This document shows, in pieces, positions 24,711 through 32,987 of a stretch of DNA of 64,000 bases (its first letter is position 1; every line of letters begins with the position of its first letter). The translations under genes were made by a program, and so were the position numbers. The stretch covers positions 1-64,000 of the forward strand of contig NZ_CABVIY010000010.1 of assembly GCF_902498195.1 (NCBI RefSeq), read 5' to 3'. The notes under the pieces are model-generated. The model saw nothing but the letters and a program-made list of their open reading frames with translations. It had not been told where the DNA came from and did no database searches. The stretch is from Pseudomonas fluorescens (GTDB taxonomy: Bacteria; Pseudomonadota; Gammaproteobacteria; Pseudomonadales; Pseudomonadaceae).

Positions 24711-25835
24711 TCAGTTCGCCTCTAAAAGTGGGTCGAGTGCACGAACGTGTTCGACCTGCCAGCCAAGCGGTACCACATCGCCGACCGCCAACCCTGGATC
24801 GAGCTCGGCAATCGGTTGTTTCACGAAGAAGTCGGTCTTGCCACAGACTTCCAGGCGAACCCGGACGTGGTCGCCCAGATAGATGAATTCCGCCACCCGT
24901 CCCGAGAAGCGGTTGCTGCAAGACTCGCTGGAACCATTGAGGCTCACGCGCTCCGGGCGGATGGACAAAGTCACCGGCTCGCCGGTCTTGCCGACATTCA
25001 CCGCCAGCGCTTCAACTTTTTCACCCCGACCCAGTTCGACAATGCAGCGGTCGCCGGTCTGGCTGTGCAGACGGCCATTGAGACGGTTGTTTTCGCCGAT
25101 GAAGTTGGCCACGAAGGTGTTCTTTGGCTCTTCGTAGAGCGTGCGCGGTGGCGCGATCTGCTGGATTTCGCCCTGATGGAAGACCGCCACACGGTCGGAC
25201 ATGGTCAAGGCTTCGCCCTGGTCGTGGGTCACGTAGACCACGGTCACGCCCAGGCGCTGGTGCAGGTGTTTGATTTCCATCTGCATGTGTTCACGCAGTT
25301 GCTTGTCGAGCGCGCCGAGCGGTTCGTCCATCAGCACCAGTTGCGGCTCGAACACCAAAGCGCGGGCCAGTGCCACACGCTGCTGCTGACCGCCCGACAG
25401 TTGTGCCGGGTAACGCTGAGCAAAGGCATCGAGCTGGACCATGCTCAGGACTTTTTTGACCTTGTCGCTGACATCGCTCTTGTTCAAGCCGCGCACGGTC
25501 AGCGGGAACGCCAGGTTCTCGGCAACCGTCATGTGCGGGAACAATGCGTAGTTCTGGAACACCATGCCGATGTCGCGCTTGTGCGGCGGCACGTTGTTGA
25601 TGGAACGCCCGGCCAGCAGGATTTCACCCGCGGTCGGTGTTTCGAAACCGGCGAGCATCATCAGGCTGGTGGTCTTGCCGGAGCCGGACGGCCCGAGCAA
25701 GGTGAGGAATTCGCCTTTGCGAATGTCCAGGTTGAGGTCTTTGACGATCAGGTTCTCGCCGTCGTAGCTCTTCTGCACTCCACGAAAGCTGACCAGAACA
25801 TCATTGGCCCCTGCACTTGAATCGACCTGGCTCAT
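24711..25835 (-). CDS. ABC transporter ATP-binding protein (PotA type)
   Basis: This ATPase energises the polyamine/GABA-type importer at the inner face of the membrane. The 374-residue protein has Walker A GPSGSGKTT (48-56), Q-loop MVFQNYALFP, signature LSGGQ (146-150), Walker B LVLMDEP (166-172) and a C-terminal TOBE domain from about 280. The ATG at 25835 (MSQVDSSAG) is preceded by AAAGGTG, so it is preferred over the in-frame start at 25898. It is the first gene of the importer set. The 342 nt upstream hold a REP pair and no gene. Confidence 0.93.
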   Translation of the reverse strand: MSQVDSSAGANDVLVSFRGVQKSYDGENLIVKDLNLDIRKGEFLTLLGPSGSGKTTSLMMLAGFETPTAGEILLAGRSINNVPPHKRDIGMVFQNYALFPHMTVAENLAFPLTVRGLNKSDVSDKVKKVLSMVQLDAFAQRYPAQLSGGQQQRVALARALVFEPQLVLMDEPLGALDKQLREHMQMEIKHLHQRLGVTVVYVTHDQGEALTMSDRVAVFHQGEIQQIAPPRTLYEEPKNTFVANFIGENNRLNGRLHSQTGDRCIVELGRGEKVEALAVNVGKTGEPVTLSIRPERVSLNGSSESCSNRFSGRVAEFIYLGDHVRVRLEVCGKTDFFVKQPIAELDPGLAVGDVVPLGWQVEHVRALDPLLEAN

Positions 25836-26069
25836 ACCCACACCTTTGTTGTGATGACTGCTGTGGACTAAGCCTAGTGGACGCTGGAACCTGCGCAAAT
25901 CGGGACGCAGGAGAGAATCGCCTCAGCCGGATGGAAGGTTGGGGGTAGGGATTGCCCTACAAGGATGGCGGGATTGGATAGGGACAGCTGCGAGTTTCAA
26001 GCTACAAGCCACAAGAACACGCCAGCACGACCTTTGGATGTGTCGCAAATGGGCATGTCACAACAAAAC

Positions 26070-26160
26070 CTGTGGGAGCAGGCTTGCTCGCGAAAGCGGC
26101 GTGTCAGCCGAACTATCCGGGCCTGACACACTGCTTTCGCGAGCAAGCCCGCTCCCACAA
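26070..26160. repeat. REP pair between the importer genes and the response regulator
   Basis: Inverted arms of about 35 bp (starting TGTGGGAGCAGGCTTGCTCG) face each other around a 20-nt centre. The rest of the 25836-26177 gap holds a short AAGCT/CAAG-rich repeat (25986-26016) typical of Pseudomonas intergenic DNA, and the presumed promoter of the importer genes, for which no clear box was found. Confidence 0.9.
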
Positions 26161-26177
26161 GGGCAGATCGGTGGCAC

Positions 26178-26807
26178 TCAGAGGAGTTTGTGCTCCATCG
26201 CATACTTCACCAGCTCCGCCAGCGAGGTGATGTTGAGCTTCTGCATCAACCGCGCCTTGTGGGTGCTGATGGTCTTGCTGCTCAACGCCAGTTGCTGGGC
26301 AATATCGTTGACGTTGGCGCCCTGGGCCAGGCGCTCGAACACAGAAAACTCACGCTCGGAGAGCAACGAGTGCAGCGGTCGCGAATCCGTCAGGCCGACT
26401 TCGAAAACCATGCGGTCGGCCAGGTCCGGGTCGATGTAGCGCCCACCCGCGGCAACCCGTCGGATGGCCGTCAACAACAGCGCCGGATCGCTGTCCTTGG
26501 TGGCGTAGCCAGCCGCGCCGACCTTCAACGCCCGGGCGGCCATCTGCGCCTCGTCATGCATCGACAGCACCAGGATCACCGGTGGGTTGTTCAGTGCGCG
26601 AATACGTGGAATCGCCTCCAGACCGTTCACCCCCGGCATGGAGATATCGAGTAGCACCACTTCGCAGGGCACATGCCGCAAGGTCTCCAGCAGGTGCTCG
26701 CCATTGCTCGCCTCCCCCACCACCAGCAGGTCCTTGGCCAGGCCGATCAGTTGCTTGATGCCTTCGCGAACGATGGTGTGGTCTTCGGCTACCAGTACAC
26801 GGATCAC
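26178..26807 (-). CDS. agtR: LuxR/FixJ-type response regulator (AgtR-like)
   Basis: This is a NarL-family response regulator of 209 residues. The receiver domain has the acidic pair at 8-9, phospho-acceptor Asp54 (VVLLDISMPG) and a conserved lysine in YATKDS. The C-terminal LuxR helix-turn-helix has LSEREFSVFERLAQGANVNDIAQQLALSSKTISTHK-type spacing, covering about 145-200. GTG at 26807 follows directly after the TAA of the sensor gene, with GAGGAG ribosome bases shared, so the two are coupled. By position and type it matches P. aeruginosa AgtR, reported to control the agt importer; that role here is inferred. Confidence 0.88.
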   Translation of the reverse strand: MIRVLVAEDHTIVREGIKQLIGLAKDLLVVGEASNGEHLLETLRHVPCEVVLLDISMPGVNGLEAIPRIRALNNPPVILVLSMHDEAQMAARALKVGAAGYATKDSDPALLLTAIRRVAAGGRYIDPDLADRMVFEVGLTDSRPLHSLLSEREFSVFERLAQGANVNDIAQQLALSSKTISTHKARLMQKLNITSLAELVKYAMEHKLL

Positions 26808-29207
26808 TTACTTCTCCTCATCCAACGGCACGCGCACGATCAGTGTCGTGCCCTCTTCCAGCTCACTTTCAAGCGACAACTGCCCGCCCATGATCAGCAC
26901 CCGCTCCCGCATGCCGACCAGCCCAAAGGATGTCGGCCTGCCAGCCGCTGCGACAAATCCTACGCCATCATCGCTCACCGTCAGGCACAACTCGTCGCCT
27001 TCAAGGGCGAGTGTCAGTTCAACAGTATGCGCCTGGGCGTGACGCATGACATTGGTCAGCGCTTCCTGAAGGATTCGAAACAGGCCGATTGCCTTGGCAT
27101 CACTGAGCACCGGCAAATTGTCCGGCACCTGCACCAGGCACGGAATCTGCGTTCGTGCCTCGAAGCGGCGAGCCTGCCACTCGATGGCCGAGGCGATGCC
27201 GGCATCGAGGATCGGCGGGCGCAAGGCCGTCGCCACATCACGCACCAACTGGAACAGCTGGGCAATCAAGCGCTTCATGCTGTTCAAGCGCTCGTGCAGG
27301 CCGGGATCGAGTTGCGCGTAAGCCAGTTCGCACATGGACGTTTCCAGCTTGAGCACGGTCAACATCTGACCCAGCTCATCGTGAACTTCCCGGGCAATGC
27401 GCGCTTTTTCTTCCTCGCGCACGCTCTCCAGGTGCGCGGACAACTCCCGCAACTGCTCCCGCGAGCTGGCCAACTCCAGTTCGATGCGCTTGCTCTCGCT
27501 GATGTCCCAGACAATGCCGTCCCAGACGTAGGCACCGTCCTCGAGTTGCCGGGTAATCGCCTTGATTTCCGCCCAGCGCTGCTCGCCCTGGCGCGTGAGA
27601 ATCCGCCCTTGCCAGGACCAGTCACTGTCGGTGTCCAGCGCATGGTCCTGGGTGTGGTGATAGCTGGCCTTGTCGTCCGGGTGCACCAGGCTGCGCAAGC
27701 CTTTGTCGCGATGAGCGAGGGTTGCGGGTGAGTAACCCACCAGGCTTTCGCTGCCTTCACTGATGTAGGCAAAGTCGATCTGCCCTGTCACCGGTGCCCG
27801 CTCCAGGCGAAAGACCAGGCCGGGCACGTTCGCCGCGATCCCTTGCAAGCGGGCTTCACTTTCCTGCAAGGCGGCCAGGGCACGACGGCGCTCGGTGACG
27901 TCGGTGAGGTAGACCACCAGGTATTCGCCATCGCGGAAACGCAGGAAGCTCAGCGAGACATCCGTTGGCAGGATGCTGCCATCGGCCCGCAGGCAATTGG
28001 TTTCGAAACTTTGCGGAGACTCGTCGCTGGCCCGGGCACGCTTCCACAGGTTCAACCAGCGGTCCATGTGCAGGCCGGGCTCGAAGTCGATCAATGGCCG
28101 GTCAATGATGCCGCCCGGGGGATAGCCGAGCATGGTCTCGGCCGCGCGGTTGGCGTAGCGCACGTGACTGTCCCAGTTGACCCAAAGGATGCCGACGGTG
28201 CTCTGGTCGATGGAAAACTGGGTCAGTCGCAACGCCTCTTCGCTGGCGACGCGCAAGGCAATGTCCTCCTGCGCGGCCGTCAGTCGTTGCTCCAGATTGT
28301 GCTGTTGGCGGCGCTGCCAGAACACGATGGCCATGCTGCTCAGCGCCAGCACCACCAGCAGCAGGCAGAGGTTTTGCCAAAAACCCGGCGACTCGGTGAG
28401 CCGTGGGTACTTGGGTTGCAGCCATTGGTTGTGCAGCGCTTCCAGATCCTTGGCCGGGATCGCCCGCAGCGCGCTCTCGACGATGCCGGCCAACTCCGGT
28501 TTGTCACGCCGGGTGGCCACCCGCAACAGTTGCGGCAAGCCAATATCCCCCACCACCAACAGCCCGGCGAATTCCGGCTCGACGGAAAGGCGACCCAATT
28601 GCGCCTCGTCGACCACGGCGTAAGCGGCTTGCTGACTCAACAACAATTGCAGCGCCTGACGTTCGACCGGAACGCCCTGGAGGTTCAGGTGCGGGAAGTT
28701 TGCGCGCAGATAATCGGCGGTGGTGCTGGGCATGCGCACGGCGACGCGGGTCTGGCCGTCGAGCTTCTCCAGTTCCACCGCACCGGTGCTTTTCTGGTCG
28801 CTGACCACCAGTTGCGGCACCCGCATGTACGGATCGGAAAACTGCCAGAGGCGCAGGCCGCCGGGGGTTTGGCTCAATCCCGGGGCAAGGTCGATCTCAC
28901 CCGCGCGGGCCGCGGCCTCCAGTTGTTCAAGGTCGGGAAAGTTACGCCAGCTCAGCTCGACCTTGAGCGCCTTGGCCAACCACTTCATCAACTCGACATT
29001 GACCCCGGACAGACGCTGCAAGCGACGATCGTATGTCGCGTAGGGCGCCTGCAACACCAGCCCGACGCGCAACTCGCTCTGCTGTGCCAGCCACTGTTGT
29101 TGCTTGGGCGACAAGGTCGCAACGTGTGCCGGGGGCGCGGCCGCCGCCCAACCCATCAAGGGAAACCACAAACAGCCGATAACCCACAGGCAGCGAAAAC
29201 GCATCAT
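26808..29207 (-). CDS. agtS: Sensor histidine kinase with periplasmic SBP_bac_3 domain and PAS repeats (AgtS-like)
   Basis: This is a membrane sensor of about 799 residues. A signal peptide (to about 25) is followed by a periplasmic amino-acid-binding-protein-like domain (about 45-265), a transmembrane helix (about 280-302), two PAS/PAC modules (about 325-570), a HisKA_3 dimerisation domain with phospho-His609 in REVHDELGQ, and a HATPase domain (EALTNVMRHA, DDGVGF). It should bind a small ligand outside and phosphorylate the adjacent regulator. The ATG at 29207 (an ATGATG pair) follows GAGAG; 29204 or 29228 are alternatives. By context the ligand may be 5-aminovalerate or GABA, as shown for P. 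aeruginosa AgtS. Confidence 0.88.
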   Translation of the reverse strand: MMRFRCLWVIGCLWFPLMGWAAAAPPAHVATLSPKQQQWLAQQSELRVGLVLQAPYATYDRRLQRLSGVNVELMKWLAKALKVELSWRNFPDLEQLEAAARAGEIDLAPGLSQTPGGLRLWQFSDPYMRVPQLVVSDQKSTGAVELEKLDGQTRVAVRMPSTTADYLRANFPHLNLQGVPVERQALQLLLSQQAAYAVVDEAQLGRLSVEPEFAGLLVVGDIGLPQLLRVATRRDKPELAGIVESALRAIPAKDLEALHNQWLQPKYPRLTESPGFWQNLCLLLVVLALSSMAIVFWQRRQQHNLEQRLTAAQEDIALRVASEEALRLTQFSIDQSTVGILWVNWDSHVRYANRAAETMLGYPPGGIIDRPLIDFEPGLHMDRWLNLWKRARASDESPQSFETNCLRADGSILPTDVSLSFLRFRDGEYLVVYLTDVTERRRALAALQESEARLQGIAANVPGLVFRLERAPVTGQIDFAYISEGSESLVGYSPATLAHRDKGLRSLVHPDDKASYHHTQDHALDTDSDWSWQGRILTRQGEQRWAEIKAITRQLEDGAYVWDGIVWDISESKRIELELASSREQLRELSAHLESVREEEKARIAREVHDELGQMLTVLKLETSMCELAYAQLDPGLHERLNSMKRLIAQLFQLVRDVATALRPPILDAGIASAIEWQARRFEARTQIPCLVQVPDNLPVLSDAKAIGLFRILQEALTNVMRHAQAHTVELTLALEGDELCLTVSDDGVGFVAAAGRPTSFGLVGMRERVLIMGGQLSLESELEEGTTLIVRVPLDEEK

Positions 29208-29280
29208 CGAACTCTCACACACTGACAAACACTGACCAACCCATTAGGCTGCCGGAATCACTTCTGGCCTGGAATAACCG

Positions 29281-30273
29281 ATGCCCCTTGTCTACCGCCT
29301 GGCACTGCCAGCATTGTGCCTGTCGCTGCTCTTGCCATGCGCTTTTTCCGTCAAGGCTGACGAACCGGCACCTGCTACCCCCCAAGCACCCGCTGAAGAA
29401 AAGCCGCTGGAACGCCAGCCTTTGCCTGAGCGTAGTCAGGAAGAAGCGGCGGCACTGGAACGAAAAATCCCGGCCCAGGAGCAACAACCACTGCAAGCGG
29501 GCAGCGATACCTTCCTGGCTTTGTGGAAACCGGCCAATACCGCCGACCCGAAAGGTGCGGTGATTATCATCCCGGGCGCCGGCGAAACCGCTGACTGGCC
29601 GCAAGCAATCGGTCCGTTGCGGCGTAACTTGCCGAACGCCGAGTGGAGCAGCCTGAGTATCACCTTGCCGGACGTGCAAAGCGATGCCATTGCGCCACGA
29701 GTCGTCGAGGTGCCACCAACGCCGAAGGCACCGGAAGCCGCCAGCAAGGACTCGACCACTGCGGCGCCCATTGAACAGGTCGCCGGCGGAGAAGCCGAAG
29801 TGGCTGACAAGCCCGTCGCGGAAACCAGCGAAGAACAGGTCAACGCCGATGCCGAGCGAATTTTCGCCCGCGTCGATGCGGCCATCGCGTTTGCCGAAGA
29901 GCAAAGTGCTCGCCGAATCGTCGTACTCGGCCATGGCACCGGCGCTTATTGGGCTGCACGCTATCTGAGCGAGAAACAGCCGTCGCAAGTCGAACGGTTC
30001 GTCATGATTGCTGCGCAGACGCCCGTCCAGGCGAAGCCGGCGCTGGACGCACTCGCGCCGACCCTGAAGTTGCCCACCGCAGACATCTTCTATATGGACA
30101 AGCCGCTGGACCGCAACGCGGCGCTGGCCCGGATGCAGGCCAGCAAACGCTTGAAAAGCCCGGCATTCAGCCAGGTTTCGCTCAAGGCGTTGCCGGGTGA
30201 TGCCAAGGCGCAACAGGAGCAGCTGGTGCGTCGGGTGCGGGGTTGGCTGAATCCGCAGAATGCGACGGATTGA
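29281..30273 (+). CDS. DUF3530 secreted alpha/beta-hydrolase-like protein
   Basis: The function is unknown. The 330-residue protein has a signal peptide (about 1-26), a Pro/Glu/Gln-rich linker (about 27-75), then an alpha/beta-hydrolase-like domain split by an Ala/Pro/Glu-rich insertion (about 140-190). The position that holds the nucleophile elbow (GxSxG) reads GHGTG, so the usual serine is absent. It probably acts in the periplasm, but catalytic activity is doubtful. It is divergent from the sensor kinase gene and convergent with djlA, with a REP pair between. Confidence 0.7.
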   Translation: MPLVYRLALPALCLSLLLPCAFSVKADEPAPATPQAPAEEKPLERQPLPERSQEEAAALERKIPAQEQQPLQAGSDTFLALWKPANTADPKGAVIIIPGAGETADWPQAIGPLRRNLPNAEWSSLSITLPDVQSDAIAPRVVEVPPTPKAPEAASKDSTTAAPIEQVAGGEAEVADKPVAETSEEQVNADAERIFARVDAAIAFAEEQSARRIVVLGHGTGAYWAARYLSEKQPSQVERFVMIAAQTPVQAKPALDALAPTLKLPTADIFYMDKPLDRNAALARMQASKRLKSPAFSQVSLKALPGDAKAQQEQLVRRVRGWLNPQNATD

Positions 30274-30293
30274 TAGAAGACCGGGCCTTCCCA

Positions 30294-30370
30294 TTCGCGA
30301 GCAAGCCCGCCCCCACATTTGACCTGTGGTGTATACAAATCAAATGTGGGAACGGGCTTGCTCGCGAAGA
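30294..30370. repeat. REP pair between the DUF3530 gene and djlA
   Basis: Inverted arms (TTCGCGAGCAAGCCCG... and ...CGGGCTTGCTCGCGAA) of the same family as at 21230 face each other in a convergent gene gap. The centre is about 27 nt long. Confidence 0.9.
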
Positions 30371-30400
30371 GGGCGTCATGGAATACACAACGCTTTCCTG

Positions 30401-31168
30401 CTAACGAAAGTCCCGCCGCTGACGAATCAACGTGTAGGCGTTATGCAATTCCCGTGTCCGCTCGGTAGCCTCACGCACTTGCAACGCGGTCGCCCCGCTG
30501 CCGGCAATCTTGTCCGGATGATGACGGCTGAGCAGTCGCCGGTAGGCGCGCTTGATCTGGGCCGGCTCACTGGTGGCAGACACTCCCAGCAGTCGCAATG
30601 CGTCCTGATAGGTCACCGCGCTGCTGACCTGTGGACGCCTGTGCGGTTCATAGTCAGACGCCAAAGCCTGCACCTGATGCGCCGTCCAGCCCAGCCATTT
30701 GCCCCATTGCGCGATCAACTCGCGTTCACTGTTGCCCGCCCGGCCATCAGCCCACACCATCCGCCAACAGGCACGCAACACCCCTTCCGCCGCATGGGGC
30801 TGGTGGCTCAGGCGACGCAGATAACCGCGCAGGCGGTCACTGCCTGACTTACCGCGATTGAACGCGGCAATCGCCCGGCGACGAGCCGGTTCGTTCATTT
30901 CCAGCGAACTCATTTCCTGGCGCGCCTGCTGGATATGCCCTTCCACTACCCGTCCGTCGCACTTGGCCAGCCGTCCCAGCAGCACGAACAGCAACTCATC
31001 ATTGCGCAGTACCGGACGACCACCGAGCTTTTCACGCAGGTGCGCCCAACTCTGCAAATGCAGGCGTCGATCCAGCGCCTGACCCAACAAGGCGCCGAGC
31101 ATGGCCCCCGGAATGCTGGCAATGGCAAAGCCCGCTCCGGCTCCGATCAGAGTCCCTGGCCACAGCAT
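30401..31168 (-). CDS. djlA: Membrane-anchored DnaJ-like co-chaperone DjlA
   Basis: This inner-membrane J-protein is expected to stimulate DnaK ATPase at the membrane. It has 255 residues: an N-terminal glycine-rich hydrophobic segment (about 3-30), a TerB-like domain (about 55-165), and a C-terminal J domain with the HPD triad (SRHHPDK). The ATG at 31168 is 1 nt after the murU stop; a TTG at 31186 would overlap murU. It is the third gene of an amgK-murU-djlA set, an arrangement seen in other pseudomonads. Confidence 0.88.
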   Translation of the reverse strand: MLWPGTLIGAGAGFAIASIPGAMLGALLGQALDRRLHLQSWAHLREKLGGRPVLRNDELLFVLLGRLAKCDGRVVEGHIQQARQEMSSLEMNEPARRRAIAAFNRGKSGSDRLRGYLRRLSHQPHAAEGVLRACWRMVWADGRAGNSERELIAQWGKWLGWTAHQVQALASDYEPHRRPQVSSAVTYQDALRLLGVSATSEPAQIKRAYRRLLSRHHPDKIAGSGATALQVREATERTRELHNAYTLIRQRRDFR

Positions 31169-31169
31169 G

Positions 31170-31841
31170 TCAGCGTCTCGCTTCAATCAATGCTTCAGCC
31201 TCGGCCAGGCGCTCGTGAGTACCGACATCGACCCACTGCCCGTTCATACGTTCGCCGGACACCTGCCCGCTCGCCATCGCGGCACGCAGTAACGGTGCCA
31301 GCTTGAACGCACCGGCAGAGCAACCTTCGAACAGTTGCGGATGCAGTACCGCGATGCCGCTGTACGTCAGATTGGCGGTGTCCGCCTGACCGTCGCGGAC
31401 TTGTCCGTCGATCAGCTGGAAGTCCCCGGACGGGTGATGGGCCGGGTTGTTGGCCAGTACCAGATGCGCCAGGCCGACGATGGGCTGATGCAGCACACTG
31501 AAGTCATAATCGGTCCAGATGTCCCCATTGACCACGACAAAGGCTTCATCCCCCAGCAACGGCAGCGCACGGAAAATCCCGCCGCCGGTTTCCAGCGGCT
31601 CTCCCTCCGCCGAATACTCAATGCTCACCCCAAAGCGCGAACCGTCGCCCAGATAATCTTCGATCTGCTGGCCAAGCCAGGCATGGTTGATCACGATCTC
31701 GGTAAACCCGGCGGCGGCCAGCGCACGCAGGTGATACTCGATCAACGGCACCCCGCCCGCTCGAACCAGCGGCTTTGGCGTGGTCAGGGTCAGCGGGCGC
31801 ATGCGCTCGCCTTTGCCTGCCGCCAGAATCATGGCCTTCAT
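31170..31841 (-). CDS. murU: N-acetylmuramate alpha-1-phosphate uridylyltransferase
   Basis: MurU makes UDP-MurNAc from MurNAc-1-phosphate and UTP in the Pseudomonas cell-wall recycling shortcut, which by-passes de novo synthesis and the fosfomycin target MurA. The 223-residue nucleotidyltransferase has the AAGKGERMRPLT signature (about 7-18), FVVVNGDIWTD with the metal-binding aspartate, and a VDVGTHERL end. It overlaps amgK by 4 nt (ATGA), so the pathway's two enzymes are coupled. Glucose-1-phosphate-type transferases are the alternative, but the amgK neighbour decides. Confidence 0.94.
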   Translation of the reverse strand: MKAMILAAGKGERMRPLTLTTPKPLVRAGGVPLIEYHLRALAAAGFTEIVINHAWLGQQIEDYLGDGSRFGVSIEYSAEGEPLETGGGIFRALPLLGDEAFVVVNGDIWTDYDFSVLHQPIVGLAHLVLANNPAHHPSGDFQLIDGQVRDGQADTANLTYSGIAVLHPQLFEGCSAGAFKLAPLLRAAMASGQVSGERMNGQWVDVGTHERLAEAEALIEARR

Positions 31842-32857
31842 GCTTTCACTCCAGCACGCAGAGTGGCCAGCAACACGTCCAGTTCAGCCAGTTCGGGACG
31901 GCGCGCGATCACGGCTTCTATATAAGCAAAGAAGCGCGGCACATCACCCAGATAACGCGGCTTGCCATCGCGATGACAGATGCGCGCGAAAATACCGATC
32001 ACTTTCAGGTGACGCTGCACGCCCATCAAGTCACTGGCGCGCAGGAAGTCTTCGAAATCCGGCTGCACCGGAATATTCAACGCAGCGGCCTGTTGCCAGT
32101 AGCGTTCCAGCCAACCGCGCACACGCTCTTCGGGCCAGCTGAGAAAAGCGTCCTTGAACAGGCAAGTCACGTCATAGGTCACCGGGCCGTAGACGGCGTC
32201 CTGGAAATCCAGCACACCGGGATTCGGCTCGCTGAGCATCAAGTTGCGCGGCATGTAGTCACGGTGCACCAGGACTTTCGGCTGGGCCAGCGCGCTGTCG
32301 ATCAGCAGGTCGCAGACCTGTTGCCAGAGCACTTGCTGTGCCGCGTCGAACTCGATACCCAGTTCACGCTTCACATACCAATCCGGGAACAATTCCAGCT
32401 CACGACGCAGCAGCGCCACGTCGTAACTCGGCAAGGGTGCAACCATAGGCAATTGCTGAAAAGCCAGCAGCGCCTCCAGGGCATCGCTGAACAAATCATC
32501 GGCGTTTTCGCTGTCGATCACGTCCAGATACGTCTTGTTGCCCAGGTCATTGAGCAAAAGAAAACCGCGTTCCAGGTCTTCGGCATAAATTCCTGGCACA
32601 TTTATTCCGGATTTCGCCAGCAAAAAAGCGATATCCACGAAGGGTTTGCAGTTTTCCTGCGGCGGCGGCGCGTCCATCACGACGAAACTTCTACCACCGC
32701 CCTCCCAACGAAAATACCGCCGGAAACTCGCGTCACTACTGGCCGCGGTCAACGTGGCCGGGGGTACGACACCCCAAGCCTGTTCTGCAAAAAGGATCGC
32801 CAATTGTTCATCGAGCCAAACTTTCAGGTGTTGCAAACGTACATCTTGGTCAGGCAT
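31838..32857 (-). CDS. amgK: N-acetylmuramate/N-acetylglucosamine anomeric kinase
   Basis: AmgK phosphorylates the anomeric carbon of MurNAc (and GlcNAc) with ATP, giving MurNAc-1-phosphate for MurU. The 339-residue protein belongs to the aminoglycoside-phosphotransferase fold, with the catalytic loop VLVHRDYMPRNLML and the metal-binding LDFQDAVYGP. The ATG at 32857 has GGAG about 9 nt upstream. It is divergent from lptD, and the 130-nt gap should hold both promoters. Together with anmK at 3.3 kb it completes a recycling set in this window, apart from the phosphatase MupP. Confidence 0.94.
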   Translation of the reverse strand: MPDQDVRLQHLKVWLDEQLAILFAEQAWGVVPPATLTAASSDASFRRYFRWEGGGRSFVVMDAPPPQENCKPFVDIAFLLAKSGINVPGIYAEDLERGFLLLNDLGNKTYLDVIDSENADDLFSDALEALLAFQQLPMVAPLPSYDVALLRRELELFPDWYVKRELGIEFDAAQQVLWQQVCDLLIDSALAQPKVLVHRDYMPRNLMLSEPNPGVLDFQDAVYGPVTYDVTCLFKDAFLSWPEERVRGWLERYWQQAAALNIPVQPDFEDFLRASDLMGVQRHLKVIGIFARICHRDGKPRYLGDVPRFFAYIEAVIARRPELAELDVLLATLRAGVKA

Positions 32858-32987
32858 TGCAAGGGTCTCCGACGGCGCTAGCCGTCAAGCGGGGCATGCT
32901 TTATTATCCAGCATCTTTTTCAGACCATCGAGAGGCGTGCGGCCCACACCGCGGGCAGATGGCACGCAGGAAGCCCGGACTAATAAG

